From Sediminibacterium sp. (lineage in GTDB: Bacteria; Bacteroidota; Bacteroidia; Chitinophagales; Chitinophagaceae), in assembly GCA_023256555.1 (NCBI GenBank), contig JALRFB010000065.1, forward strand, positions 1 through 5,966: 5,966 nt of DNA, read 5' to 3'. Made by a program: the position numbers and the translations under genes. The notes under the pieces were generated by a model. It searched no databases and had not been told where the DNA came from. It was given only the letters and a program-made list of their open reading frames with translations. Shown one piece after another: positions 1 through 5,966 of this stretch (position 1 is the first letter of the stretch; each line of letters starts with the position of its first letter).

Positions 1-52
1 TCACCATAGTACCATTCAAATCAAATAAAAAAGCCTTATACTTTCTAAGCAT
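1..52 (-). CDS. HAD-superfamily hydrolase, beta-phosphoglucomutase-like (5' end only)
   Basis: Partial gene; only the N-terminus lies in the window. Reading the minus strand from the ATG at 52-50 gives MLRKYKAFLFDLNGTMV, then the sequence ends. A hydrophobic beta strand followed by D-x-(D/N)-G-T is HAD motif I, with Asp11 as the expected phosphoryl-accepting nucleophile. HAD phosphatases and beta-phosphoglucomutase begin this way. Residue 13, normally the general acid/base Asp, is read as Asn (AAT). The gene starts 18 bp after the stop of the LacI-type regulator on the same strand, so the two probably share a transcript. No Shine-Dalgarno is seen; the upstream stretch is A-rich, as is usual in Bacteroidota. 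Next to a LacI gene and divergent susCD, a beta-phosphoglucomutase role (beta-glucose-1-phosphate to glucose-6-phosphate, cytoplasmic) is the best inference. A generic sugar phosphatase is the alternative. The HAD assignment is fairly secure; the substrate is not. Confidence 0.72.
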   Translation of the reverse strand, partial: MLRKYKAFLFDLNGTMV

Positions 53-70
53 TGTTTTTTGTTTAATGAA

Positions 71-1063
71 CTACAAAGATTCTCCTGGTACAAATTTTAC
101 TTCCACTGTTAATTCAGTCAATGTTTTACCTCCTTTCATATTGGCCATCATTTGAACAAAAGCCAATTTCCCTAACTCATAACCACTTGTTTCTACATAA
201 CTAATTTTTGGGTGATATAAATTAGGGATAAATCCATTACTAATTCCTATCACTCCCAGTTGAGAAGGTACTTTTATCTCTAATGCTTGTACTGCTTTCA
301 TAACACCTATCAATACTTCATCGGTCATTGCAAACACCGTATCAGGCTTTTGAGTTTTATCATATTGCTTTCTAAATAGAGCTTCTGCTTCTGCACTGCT
401 TGATGCATTGACATAAGTACAATGAACTTTAGGTGCATAGGTTTCCATAAAATTTTGAAAAGCATTTTTTCTTTTTTGGCTAATGGATAATCCAGCATCA
501 CCAAAAATGGCTAGAACTTTTTTAGCGTTTCTTTTAATGATTTCTTCCGCTGCAATAATTGCACAGCGTTCATCTGCCATTCTTACTTTAGTGAACTTAT
601 TGTCTTTTGGAACAATATCAAAAAACACTACAGGAATTTCTTTCTCTGTCATCTTTTGATAAGTCTCTAAATTTTCTGCGTTTGCAGACAAACATGCAAA
701 TACACCAGACACTCTATTCTGTCTAAAAATTTTCAAGTTATCTAATTCAATCTCTGGTTGATTACTTGATTGTAAAATCATTAATGCATATCCATTCTTT
801 CTACTTTCTTCTTCTACAGCTGCAATAAAACTATCATAAAATAAATTAGATATAGCAGGCACAATCACTCCGAATATTTTACTACTCTGAGTTCTTAATT
901 GAATTGCATATGCATTGGGTTCATAATCCAAACTATTGGCTAATGCATGTACTTTGGCTTTGGTGGCTGCAGAAATATCTGGATGATCTTTTAAAGCTCT
1001 CGAAACTGTAGAGATGCTCAATTGTAATTGTTGTGCCAACAATTTGAGTGTAGTATTGGTCAT
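71..1063 (-). CDS. LacI/GalR-family transcriptional regulator
   Basis: Cytoplasmic DNA-binding regulator of 330 aa, the usual family length. Counting from the ATG at 1063: helix-turn-helix at about residues 5-25, with the family recognition helix STVSRAL at 18-24; hinge helix around PNAYAIQLRT (49-58), where Leu56 is the expected minor-groove wedge; and a periplasmic-binding-protein-like sensor domain from about residue 62 (KIFGVIVP) to the end. The sensor includes the typical segment FAMTDEVLIGVMKA and a modified VIGISNGFIP in place of the common VIGFDD. The ATG at 1063 is preferred. A TTG two codons earlier (1069) has an in-frame TGA immediately before it and no start context, and starting at the ATG puts the HTH at the normal distance from the N-terminus. 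It lies upstream of the HAD gene and is divergent from susCD, so it most likely controls this locus and possibly itself through the operator at 1115-1124. The effector is unknown; maltose or another alpha-glucoside is an inference from context. Confidence 0.95.
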   Translation of the reverse strand: MTNTTLKLLAQQLQLSISTVSRALKDHPDISAATKAKVHALANSLDYEPNAYAIQLRTQSSKIFGVIVPAISNLFYDSFIAAVEEESRKNGYALMILQSSNQPEIELDNLKIFRQNRVSGVFACLSANAENLETYQKMTEKEIPVVFFDIVPKDNKFTKVRMADERCAIIAAEEIIKRNAKKVLAIFGDAGLSISQKRKNAFQNFMETYAPKVHCTYVNASSSAEAEALFRKQYDKTQKPDTVFAMTDEVLIGVMKAVQALEIKVPSQLGVIGISNGFIPNLYHPKISYVETSGYELGKLAFVQMMANMKGGKTLTELTVEVKFVPGESL

Positions 1064-1114
1064 ATGCAATCAGTTGATGCATAAAAATATGTAAAAGTTT
1101 CACAAATTTTATCG

Positions 1115-1124
1115 CAATCGTTTG
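1115..1124. promoter_or_regulatory. Candidate LacI-family operator (CAATCGTTTG)
   Basis: A 10-bp near-palindrome with a central CG: eight of ten positions are symmetric, giving the form CAAnCGnTTG. LacI-family proteins with a hinge-helix Leu commonly bind even palindromes centred on CG, and the adjacent regulator has that hinge residue. It is the only CG-centred palindrome in this 300-bp spacer. It lies 51 bp upstream of the lacI-type start and about 240 bp upstream of susC, which fits autoregulation and possibly long-range control of susC. Binding is inferred, not shown. Confidence 0.5.
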
Positions 1125-1279
1125 AAATTTTTTTAAACCTCTTTTAAAATGTATATTTTTTTATTGAATATATTTTTATTGGTAATTCCTGAAACTCTTT
1201 AACCATAAGGGTTTTGTTTAATTTTAGATCTTTTTTTCAGGCTTATTCCCTAACAGTTGTTTGCTATTTTGGAAAAAAA

Positions 1280-1296
1280 GTTAAAAATTTTTTAAC
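1280..1296. repeat. 17-bp perfect AT-rich palindrome upstream of susC
   Basis: The bases 1280-1296 read GTTAAAAATTTTTTAAC: two 8-base arms perfectly complementary around a single central T, flanked by A-runs on both sides. It is 67 bp before the susC start. It could be a regulator site, an UP-like or bent-DNA promoter element, or, if transcribed, a weak leader hairpin. The symmetry is seen directly. The role is unknown, and AT-rich sequence makes chance palindromes more likely. Confidence 0.45.
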
Positions 1297-1321
1297 AAAA
1301 AATGTGTGGAATATCAAATTA

Positions 1322-1336
1322 GTGTATTTTGTACAC
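1322..1336 (+). repeat. Short inverted repeat GTGTA-TTTTG-TACAC before susC
   Basis: Five-base arms GTGTA (1322-1326) and TACAC (1332-1336) enclose a 5-base loop, ending 27 bp before the susC ATG. The element contains one of the two near-matches to the Bacteroidota -7 box (TATTTTG, 1325-1331). It could be a regulator half-site pair over the promoter or a small hairpin in the susC 5' leader. Which of these it is cannot be decided from sequence. Confidence 0.35.
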
Positions 1337-1363
1337 GCTTAATAAACCAATAAACTGCCAATT

Positions 1364-4300
1364 ATGAATTTCAAAATTGTTAAGTCCTCTTTTATAGGAC
1401 TGTTCGTTGGCTTGATCGCATTGAATGCACAAGCTCAGAACAAAACAGTTACAGGTAAGGTTTTAGATGCAAAAGATGGTTCTCCAGTTGCAGCAGCTTC
1501 TGTTGTTGCTAAAGGAACTTCTTCAGGTGCAAAAACTGCAGCTGATGGATCTTTTGCCATTACTGTACCTTCTTCTGTAACTAAATTAGTTGTCTCTTCT
1601 GTAGGTTATTCATCTAAAGAAGTAGATGCAAACGGAACTGTTACTGTATCATTAAACCAAACTAGCACTCAATTAGAAGAAGTGGTTGTTGTAGGTTATG
1701 GTACTCGTAAAGTAAAAGACGCGACAGGTGCTGTTGTTTCTTTGGGCGAAAAATCTTTCAACAAAGGTGTGATCGCTTCTCCAGAACAATTGTTACAAGG
1801 TCGTACTGCTGGTGTTAACGTAACTAACAACTCTGGTGAACCAGGTGGTGCGGTTAACATTACAATTAGAGGTACTTCTTCAGTAAGAAGTAACAACAAC
1901 CCATTATATGTGGTTGATGGTGTGCCTTTATATGGTGGTGGAATGACTGGTACTGGTATTTCTGTTGAAGGTTCAACTACAGCAAGAAACCCATTATCTT
2001 TCATCAACCCTAACGACATCGAAAACATCTCTATCTTAAAAGATGCGTCTTCTGCAGCTATTTATGGTGCTAGAGGTGCGAATGGTGTTGTATTGATTAC
2101 TACAAAGTCTGGTAAAGGTAAGCCTAGCTTAACTTTCAATGCTACTACATCTGTTTCTACAACTGCTAAGCGTTACGATTTAGCTAGTCCACAAGAATTT
2201 ATGTATGGTATTAAGAAAACTTTACAAGATGCGGGTATTGATGTTTCTGCAGTAGGTGGAAATGACAAAGGTTACAACACTGACTGGCAAGATAAAGTTT
2301 TCCGTACTTCGGTATCTCAATCTTACAACTTAGGTTGGGGTTATTCTAACAGCAAGACTTCTTTAAAATTAAACGGATCTTTTGATGACCAACAAGGTAT
2401 CATCAAGACTCAAGGTTTAAAGAGAATGACTTTTGGTTTGAAATATTCTAATCAATTGACTTCTAAGTTAAAATTAGATTTGACTGTAAACCAATCTCAA
2501 GTAAAAAATAGCTATGCTCAAGTAACTAATAACGCAGGTTACCAAGGTTCTTTGATCGGTGCTATGATTGCTTATAATCCTACTTTCCCTGTATACGCTC
2601 CAAACGGTACATGGTTTGATAACCAAGATGGTAACAGAAACCCTGTTGCTATTTTAGAAGGTTTCAAAGACAATGATACTTACAACAAATTGTTGACTAA
2701 TATCTCTTTGACTTATAAGTTATCTGAAAATTTATCTTATAAAGTAATTTATGGTGTTGAAAACGGTTCAACAGAGCGTTTGACTTTTGTTGATCCTCGT
2801 TTAGGATCTGCATATAACCAAGGTAATATTTCAATCCGTAACAAGCAATACCAAAATAGTTCTTTATTTGGTCGTGGTAGAGCTGCACAACAATTCTTAA
2901 ATCAAAATAGTTCATTGATCGAAAATACTTTGAACTATGACAAAACATTTAAGAATGGTAATAGCTTACAAGCTTTAGCTGCCTTCTCTTATCAAAAAAC
3001 TACTGACTACTATAGAGCTTCACAAAGATGGGGTGCAACTGGTGCTACAGCAATGAGCACTAACTGGGCTTCTTACCAAGGTGGATCTACTGATGTATAT
3101 GGTGATAGTACTCAAGTTGAGTTACAATCTTATTTCTCTCGTGTGAACTACACAATGAAAGATAAATACATCTTCTCTGCATTAGCGAGAATTGATGGAT
3201 CTTCTAAATTCAGTAAGGGTAACAAATACGGTACCTTCCCTGCATTTGGTTTCAAATGGAGAGTATTAGAAGAAGGATTTGCTCAAAAAACTTTGGGTAA
3301 TTTATTCTCTAACTTCGATGTTAGATTAAACTATGGTGTAACTGGTAACCAAGAGTTCCCTGCTTATGCTTCTTTAGCTTTAAAACAAGCTGACTACAAT
3401 GGTGGTAGCCAAGTAATCACTAACTCTAATCCTAACTTGAGATGGGAAACTACAACAACTGCTGGTGCTGGTGTTGATTTCGCTATGTTCAACGGAAGAT
3501 TAAATGGTAGTGTGGATTATTTCGATAAGTCTACTAAAGATTTATTATTCTTAATCAGCTATCCTCAACCAGCTGCATCTGCAGATCGTTGGGTAAACTT
3601 ACCAGGTAATGTAAAAAATACTGGTGTGGAAGTTAGCTTAGATTATCAATTAATTCGTCCTGCATACAAAGGTGCTTTCGGATGGGATGTTGCTTACAAC
3701 ATGTCTTTCTTAAAGAACAGAGTGGAAGGATTTGGATCTACAGTAGTGAACACTGGTGAAGTTTCTGGTCAAGGTTTGACTGGTGCTTATGCTCAAACAA
3801 TTCGTGACGGATATCCTTTATTCACATTCGTAATGCCAACTTTCTTAAGATTTGATGCTTATGGAAACGGTGTTTATGCAAATGGTGCTAAGGATGAATT
3901 ACAAGGAAGTGCATTACCAACATTCAATGCTGGTTTAACAAATAGTTTCTCATACAAAAAATTAACAGCTAGTGTATTCTTTAACGCTGTGACTGGATTC
4001 TACGTATATAACAACACTGCAAACGCATTATTGTTAAAAGGTAGCTTAAAGACAGCGCATAACGTAACTAGAGATGTGGTTTACAGTATTGAGAATTCAA
4101 TTAACCCAGGTAACGTTTCTACTCGTTTCTTAGAAAAAGGTGATTATATCCGTTTAGCAAATGCTACATTAAGCTATGCAGTAGATGTGAAGAAAGGTTC
4201 TTTCATTAAAGGATTGAACTTGACATTGACTGGTCAAAACTTAGCATTGTTCACTAAATATTCTGGTTTAGATCCAGAGGTGAACGTTGATAAGTCTAGA

Positions 4301-4384
4301 AACGGTGTACCTTCTCGTGGATTTGACTATACAGCAACTCCAAGAGCTAGAGTTATCACATTCGGTATCAACGCTCGTTTTTAA
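1364..4384 (+). CDS. SusC/RagA-family TonB-dependent outer-membrane transporter
   Basis: Outer-membrane barrel that imports oligosaccharides captured by its SusD partner, driven by TonB-ExbBD. The 1006-aa length is typical of SusC proteins. Order of parts: Sec signal peptide 1-24, with probable cleavage at AQA|QN; carboxypeptidase-regulatory-like domain about 28-98 (VTGKVLDAKDGSPV); TonB-box region LEEVVVVGYG (104-113); plug domain about 115-250, with LLQGRTAGV (143-151), PLYVVDGVP (180-188) and the family signature ILKDASSAAIYGARGANGVV (224-243); then the beta-barrel to the C-terminal INARF, whose terminal Phe is the usual barrel-assembly signal. There is no STN domain ahead of the plug, so signalling to an ECF anti-sigma factor is not expected. 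This agrees with control by the neighbouring LacI-type protein. The ATG is not preceded by a Shine-Dalgarno. SusD follows after 21 bp, implying one operon. The family is certain; an alpha-glucan substrate is inferred only from context. Confidence 0.97.
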   Translation: MNFKIVKSSFIGLFVGLIALNAQAQNKTVTGKVLDAKDGSPVAAASVVAKGTSSGAKTAADGSFAITVPSSVTKLVVSSVGYSSKEVDANGTVTVSLNQTSTQLEEVVVVGYGTRKVKDATGAVVSLGEKSFNKGVIASPEQLLQGRTAGVNVTNNSGEPGGAVNITIRGTSSVRSNNNPLYVVDGVPLYGGGMTGTGISVEGSTTARNPLSFINPNDIENISILKDASSAAIYGARGANGVVLITTKSGKGKPSLTFNATTSVSTTAKRYDLASPQEFMYGIKKTLQDAGIDVSAVGGNDKGYNTDWQDKVFRTSVSQSYNLGWGYSNSKTSLKLNGSFDDQQGIIKTQGLKRMTFGLKYSNQLTSKLKLDLTVNQSQVKNSYAQVTNNAGYQGSLIGAMIAYNPTFPVYAPNGTWFDNQDGNRNPVAILEGFKDNDTYNKLLTNISLTYKLSENLSYKVIYGVENGSTERLTFVDPRLGSAYNQGNISIRNKQYQNSSLFGRGRAAQQFLNQNSSLIENTLNYDKTFKNGNSLQALAAFSYQKTTDYYRASQRWGATGATAMSTNWASYQGGSTDVYGDSTQVELQSYFSRVNYTMKDKYIFSALARIDGSSKFSKGNKYGTFPAFGFKWRVLEEGFAQKTLGNLFSNFDVRLNYGVTGNQEFPAYASLALKQADYNGGSQVITNSNPNLRWETTTTAGAGVDFAMFNGRLNGSVDYFDKSTKDLLFLISYPQPAASADRWVNLPGNVKNTGVEVSLDYQLIRPAYKGAFGWDVAYNMSFLKNRVEGFGSTVVNTGEVSGQGLTGAYAQTIRDGYPLFTFVMPTFLRFDAYGNGVYANGAKDELQGSALPTFNAGLTNSFSYKKLTASVFFNAVTGFYVYNNTANALLLKGSLKTAHNVTRDVVYSIENSINPGNVSTRFLEKGDYIRLANATLSYAVDVKKGSFIKGLNLTLTGQNLALFTKYSGLDPEVNVDKSRNGVPSRGFDYTATPRARVITFGINARF

Positions 4385-4405
4385 TTTCATAAATAACTAA
4401 TACAC

Positions 4406-5966
4406 ATGAAAAATAATTTTATCAAACAAACAGCCATCTACGCTACTGCTATTGCAGTTAGTTTGGGAGCAGTTTCTTGTTCTAAATTGGACGAGAAAGT
4501 GTTTGGTTCTAAATCAATTGCTACAGCATCAGCTGGTGCTTCTACTGCAGATTTGGCCTCTGTTTACGGCCAATTGAACCAATTGTCTGGTCAATATGGT
4601 TGGCATGCATTACAAGTACACTCTACTGATGAGTTACTTGGACCAACTCGTGGTACTGACTGGGATGACTTCGGTACTTGGAGAAAAATCCATTTGCACG
4701 CAGTAGATGGTGCACATAACCAAATTTTCGATACTTGGAATGGATTGAATGGTGCATTGTTCCAAGCTACATTGGTTGCAGAAAAATCTACAGGTGCTTC
4801 ACAAGCAGAAGGTAAGTTTTTAAGAGCTTTCTTCGCAACTCAAATTATGGATATTTACGGACAGGTACCTTACCGTTCTGCAGCTGCAGGTCCAGATGAT
4901 ATTCCAGAAGTTAAAACAAGAGCACAAGCTTATGATTGGATTATGACAGATTTAGATGCTGCTATCGCTGCTTTACCAACATTTGGTACAGGTGCTGATA
5001 TGCATAAAGCAAATAAGCAAGCTGCACAATTCTTAAAAGCTCGTTTATTATTGAACAAAGCAGTTTACAAAGCTTCTCCAACTGCTCCAGCAGGTCCTTA
5101 TACTTTTGATGCTGCAGATATGAATGCTGTAGTTTCTTTAGTAGATGCGATCACTGCTAGCGGTAAGTTCAAGTTATCTACTTCTTATTGGGATAACTTT
5201 AAATGGGATAACTATACTGCATCAACTGAGTTGATCTTATCAAGAGCAACAAATGGTGCTGGTAAAGCTACTCAAACTGGTGGTAACACTGGAGTAACTT
5301 GGGCTACTGGTATGGGAACACACTACAACCAAGCATTCTCTGGTTGGAATGGTTTCACTACTACATCTGATTTCTATAATTCATTTGATGATGGTGATAA
5401 AAGAAAATATGATTCTTTAGGTAAAATGACTGAAGTATCTGGTTTCAATGCAGGTTTCTTAGCAGGTCAACAATACAAATATGTTGATGGCAAGAAAGTT
5501 ATTGTAAAAGACCGTTCTGGTTCTCCATTAGTATTCACTCCTGATGTGTCTTTATTCTTCTCTACAGAGTCTAAAGGTATCAGAACAATGAAATATCCTT
5601 TAAGAGGAGATCAAATGGGCTTCAACGAAGAAAACGAATTTGTAATCTTCCGTTATGCAGATGCGATGTTAATGAAAGCTGAAGCTATCTCTCGTGGCGC
5701 TAGTGCTACAGGTGGTGAAACTGCATTATCAATTGTAAATGCAATCAGAGCTCGTTCTGGTGCAAAAGCATTGACAGCAGTAACATTAAACGATATCTTA
5801 GCTGAAAGAGGTCGTGAATTATACTTAGAAGGTACAAGAAGATCTGACTTAATCCGTTTTGGTAAGTTTAACGATCCTGTGATCGAAAGACCAAACAAAT
5901 CTGATGCATTCAGAGTGGTTTATCCAATTCCTAACCAAGCAGTTTCTTCAAACCCTAATTTGAAGC
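4406..5966 (+). CDS. SusD/RagB-family nutrient-binding outer-membrane lipoprotein (3' end cut by window)
   Basis: Surface glycan-binding lipoprotein that forms the lid on the SusC barrel. The frame is open from the ATG at 4406 to the window end (520 codons plus one base). Residues 1-24 form a lipoprotein signal peptide with lipobox AVSC, acylated Cys25, followed by SKLDEK; the acidic residues just after the Cys resemble the Bacteroidota surface-export signal. Helical, TPR-like SusD motifs follow: AEGKFLRAFFATQIMDIYGQ (134-153) and the helix AAQFLKARLLLNKAVY. The C-terminal RagB/SusD domain has NEFVIFRYADAMLMKAEA (410-427), RGRELYLEGTRRSDLIRFGK (468-487) and the near-terminal YPIPNQAVSSNPNLK (506-520). 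SusD proteins normally end within roughly 5-12 residues of that motif, so the gene is almost complete. Aromatic and polar residues around Trp66-Glu76 are of the kind found near the ligand face, but no binding site is assigned. The 21-bp gap after susC holds no terminator. Confidence 0.96.
   Translation, partial: MKNNFIKQTAIYATAIAVSLGAVSCSKLDEKVFGSKSIATASAGASTADLASVYGQLNQLSGQYGWHALQVHSTDELLGPTRGTDWDDFGTWRKIHLHAVDGAHNQIFDTWNGLNGALFQATLVAEKSTGASQAEGKFLRAFFATQIMDIYGQVPYRSAAAGPDDIPEVKTRAQAYDWIMTDLDAAIAALPTFGTGADMHKANKQAAQFLKARLLLNKAVYKASPTAPAGPYTFDAADMNAVVSLVDAITASGKFKLSTSYWDNFKWDNYTASTELILSRATNGAGKATQTGGNTGVTWATGMGTHYNQAFSGWNGFTTTSDFYNSFDDGDKRKYDSLGKMTEVSGFNAGFLAGQQYKYVDGKKVIVKDRSGSPLVFTPDVSLFFSTESKGIRTMKYPLRGDQMGFNEENEFVIFRYADAMLMKAEAISRGASATGGETALSIVNAIRARSGAKALTAVTLNDILAERGRELYLEGTRRSDLIRFGKFNDPVIERPNKSDAFRVVYPIPNQAVSSNPNLK

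Larger units (their letters stand above)
1064..1363. promoter_or_regulatory. Divergent intergenic control region between lacI-type gene and susC
   Basis: A 300-bp non-coding spacer, strikingly AT-rich with long T and A runs and only three CpG dinucleotides (1113, 1119, 1336). It must hold the promoters of both divergent units. No exact match to the Bacteroidota -7 consensus TAnnTTTG was found on either strand. On the plus strand the nearest are TATTTTG at 1265-1271 and 1325-1331, each one base short. On the minus strand TAAAATTTG (complement of 1103-1111) is one base long. No start of transcription is therefore claimed. The useful landmarks are the CG-centred palindrome at 1115-1124, the 17-bp palindrome at 1280-1296 and the hairpin at 1322-1336, listed separately. 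No small ORF or RNA gene is recognisable here. Confidence 0.8.

Noticed and set aside
1064..1069. TTG start for the LacI-type gene, two codons upstream of the ATG
   Set aside because: An in-frame TGA lies immediately before the TTG, and the ATG at 1063 already places the helix-turn-helix at the normal distance from the N-terminus. The extra two residues add nothing.
1201..1213. AACC-ATAAG-GGTT inverted repeat in the spacer as a terminator or regulator site
   Set aside because: The four-base arms do not extend, and no gene ends nearby that would need a terminator. It is within what chance would produce.
1696..2028. 110-codon open frame on the minus strand inside susC
   Set aside because: It lies wholly antisense to the conserved plug domain of susC. 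The peptide is low-complexity and Pro/Thr-rich with no recognisable domain; it is a by-product of susC codon use.
2697..2948. 83-codon open frame on the minus strand inside susC
   Set aside because: Antisense to the barrel-coding part of susC, with no family resemblance and no start context.
4385..4405. Possible terminator or promoter between susC and susD
   Set aside because: Only 21 AT-rich bases with no inverted repeat and no T-run. It is best read as an intra-operon spacer.
5653..5898. 81-codon open frame on the minus strand inside susD
   Set aside because: Antisense to the strongly conserved C-terminal SusD motifs. It is a shadow of the real gene.

Overview
The window looks like part of a glycan-uptake locus (polysaccharide utilization locus, PUL) from a low-GC Bacteroidota, most likely near Chitinophagales/Chitinophagaceae. 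The grounds are an adjacent SusC-like/SusD-like pair, very AT-rich spacers, no Shine-Dalgarno sequences before the starts, and Bacteroidota-type leader peptides (Sec signal ending AQA|Q on SusC, lipobox on SusD). The genus is not determined. The assignment rests on family recognition by eye, not on a search.

Layout. Positions 1-52 (minus strand) hold the first 17 codons of a HAD-superfamily phosphatase/phosphomutase gene that leaves the window. Just upstream of it, on the same strand (71-1063), is a complete LacI/GalR-family regulator. Only 18 bp separate the two, so they are probably co-transcribed. Positions 1064-1363 are a 300-bp, extremely AT-rich divergent control region. It holds one convincing LacI-type operator (CG-centred palindrome at 1115-1124), a 17-bp perfect AT palindrome (1280-1296) and a small stem-loop (1322-1336) shortly before susC. 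On the plus strand, a complete SusC-like TonB-dependent transporter (1364-4384) is followed after 21 bp by a SusD-like surface lipoprotein (4406 to the window end). The SusD reading frame is cut off only a few residues before its expected C-terminus.

How the parts work together. The SusD-like lipoprotein binds an oligosaccharide at the cell surface and closes over the SusC barrel, which imports it with TonB energy. The LacI-type protein probably senses a sugar in the cytoplasm and controls both divergent units. A LacI gene next to a beta-phosphoglucomutase-like HAD gene and divergent from susCD resembles the maltodextrin/alpha-glucan loci of Bacteroidota, where maltose phosphorylase (GH65) yields beta-glucose-1-phosphate for beta-phosphoglucomutase. 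The alpha-glucan substrate is an inference from this arrangement. No glycoside hydrolase is visible in the window.

No new class of system was found. The points most worth a second look are the DxN (not DxD) active-site motif in the HAD gene, the single off-centre operator, and the palindromes in the susC leader region.
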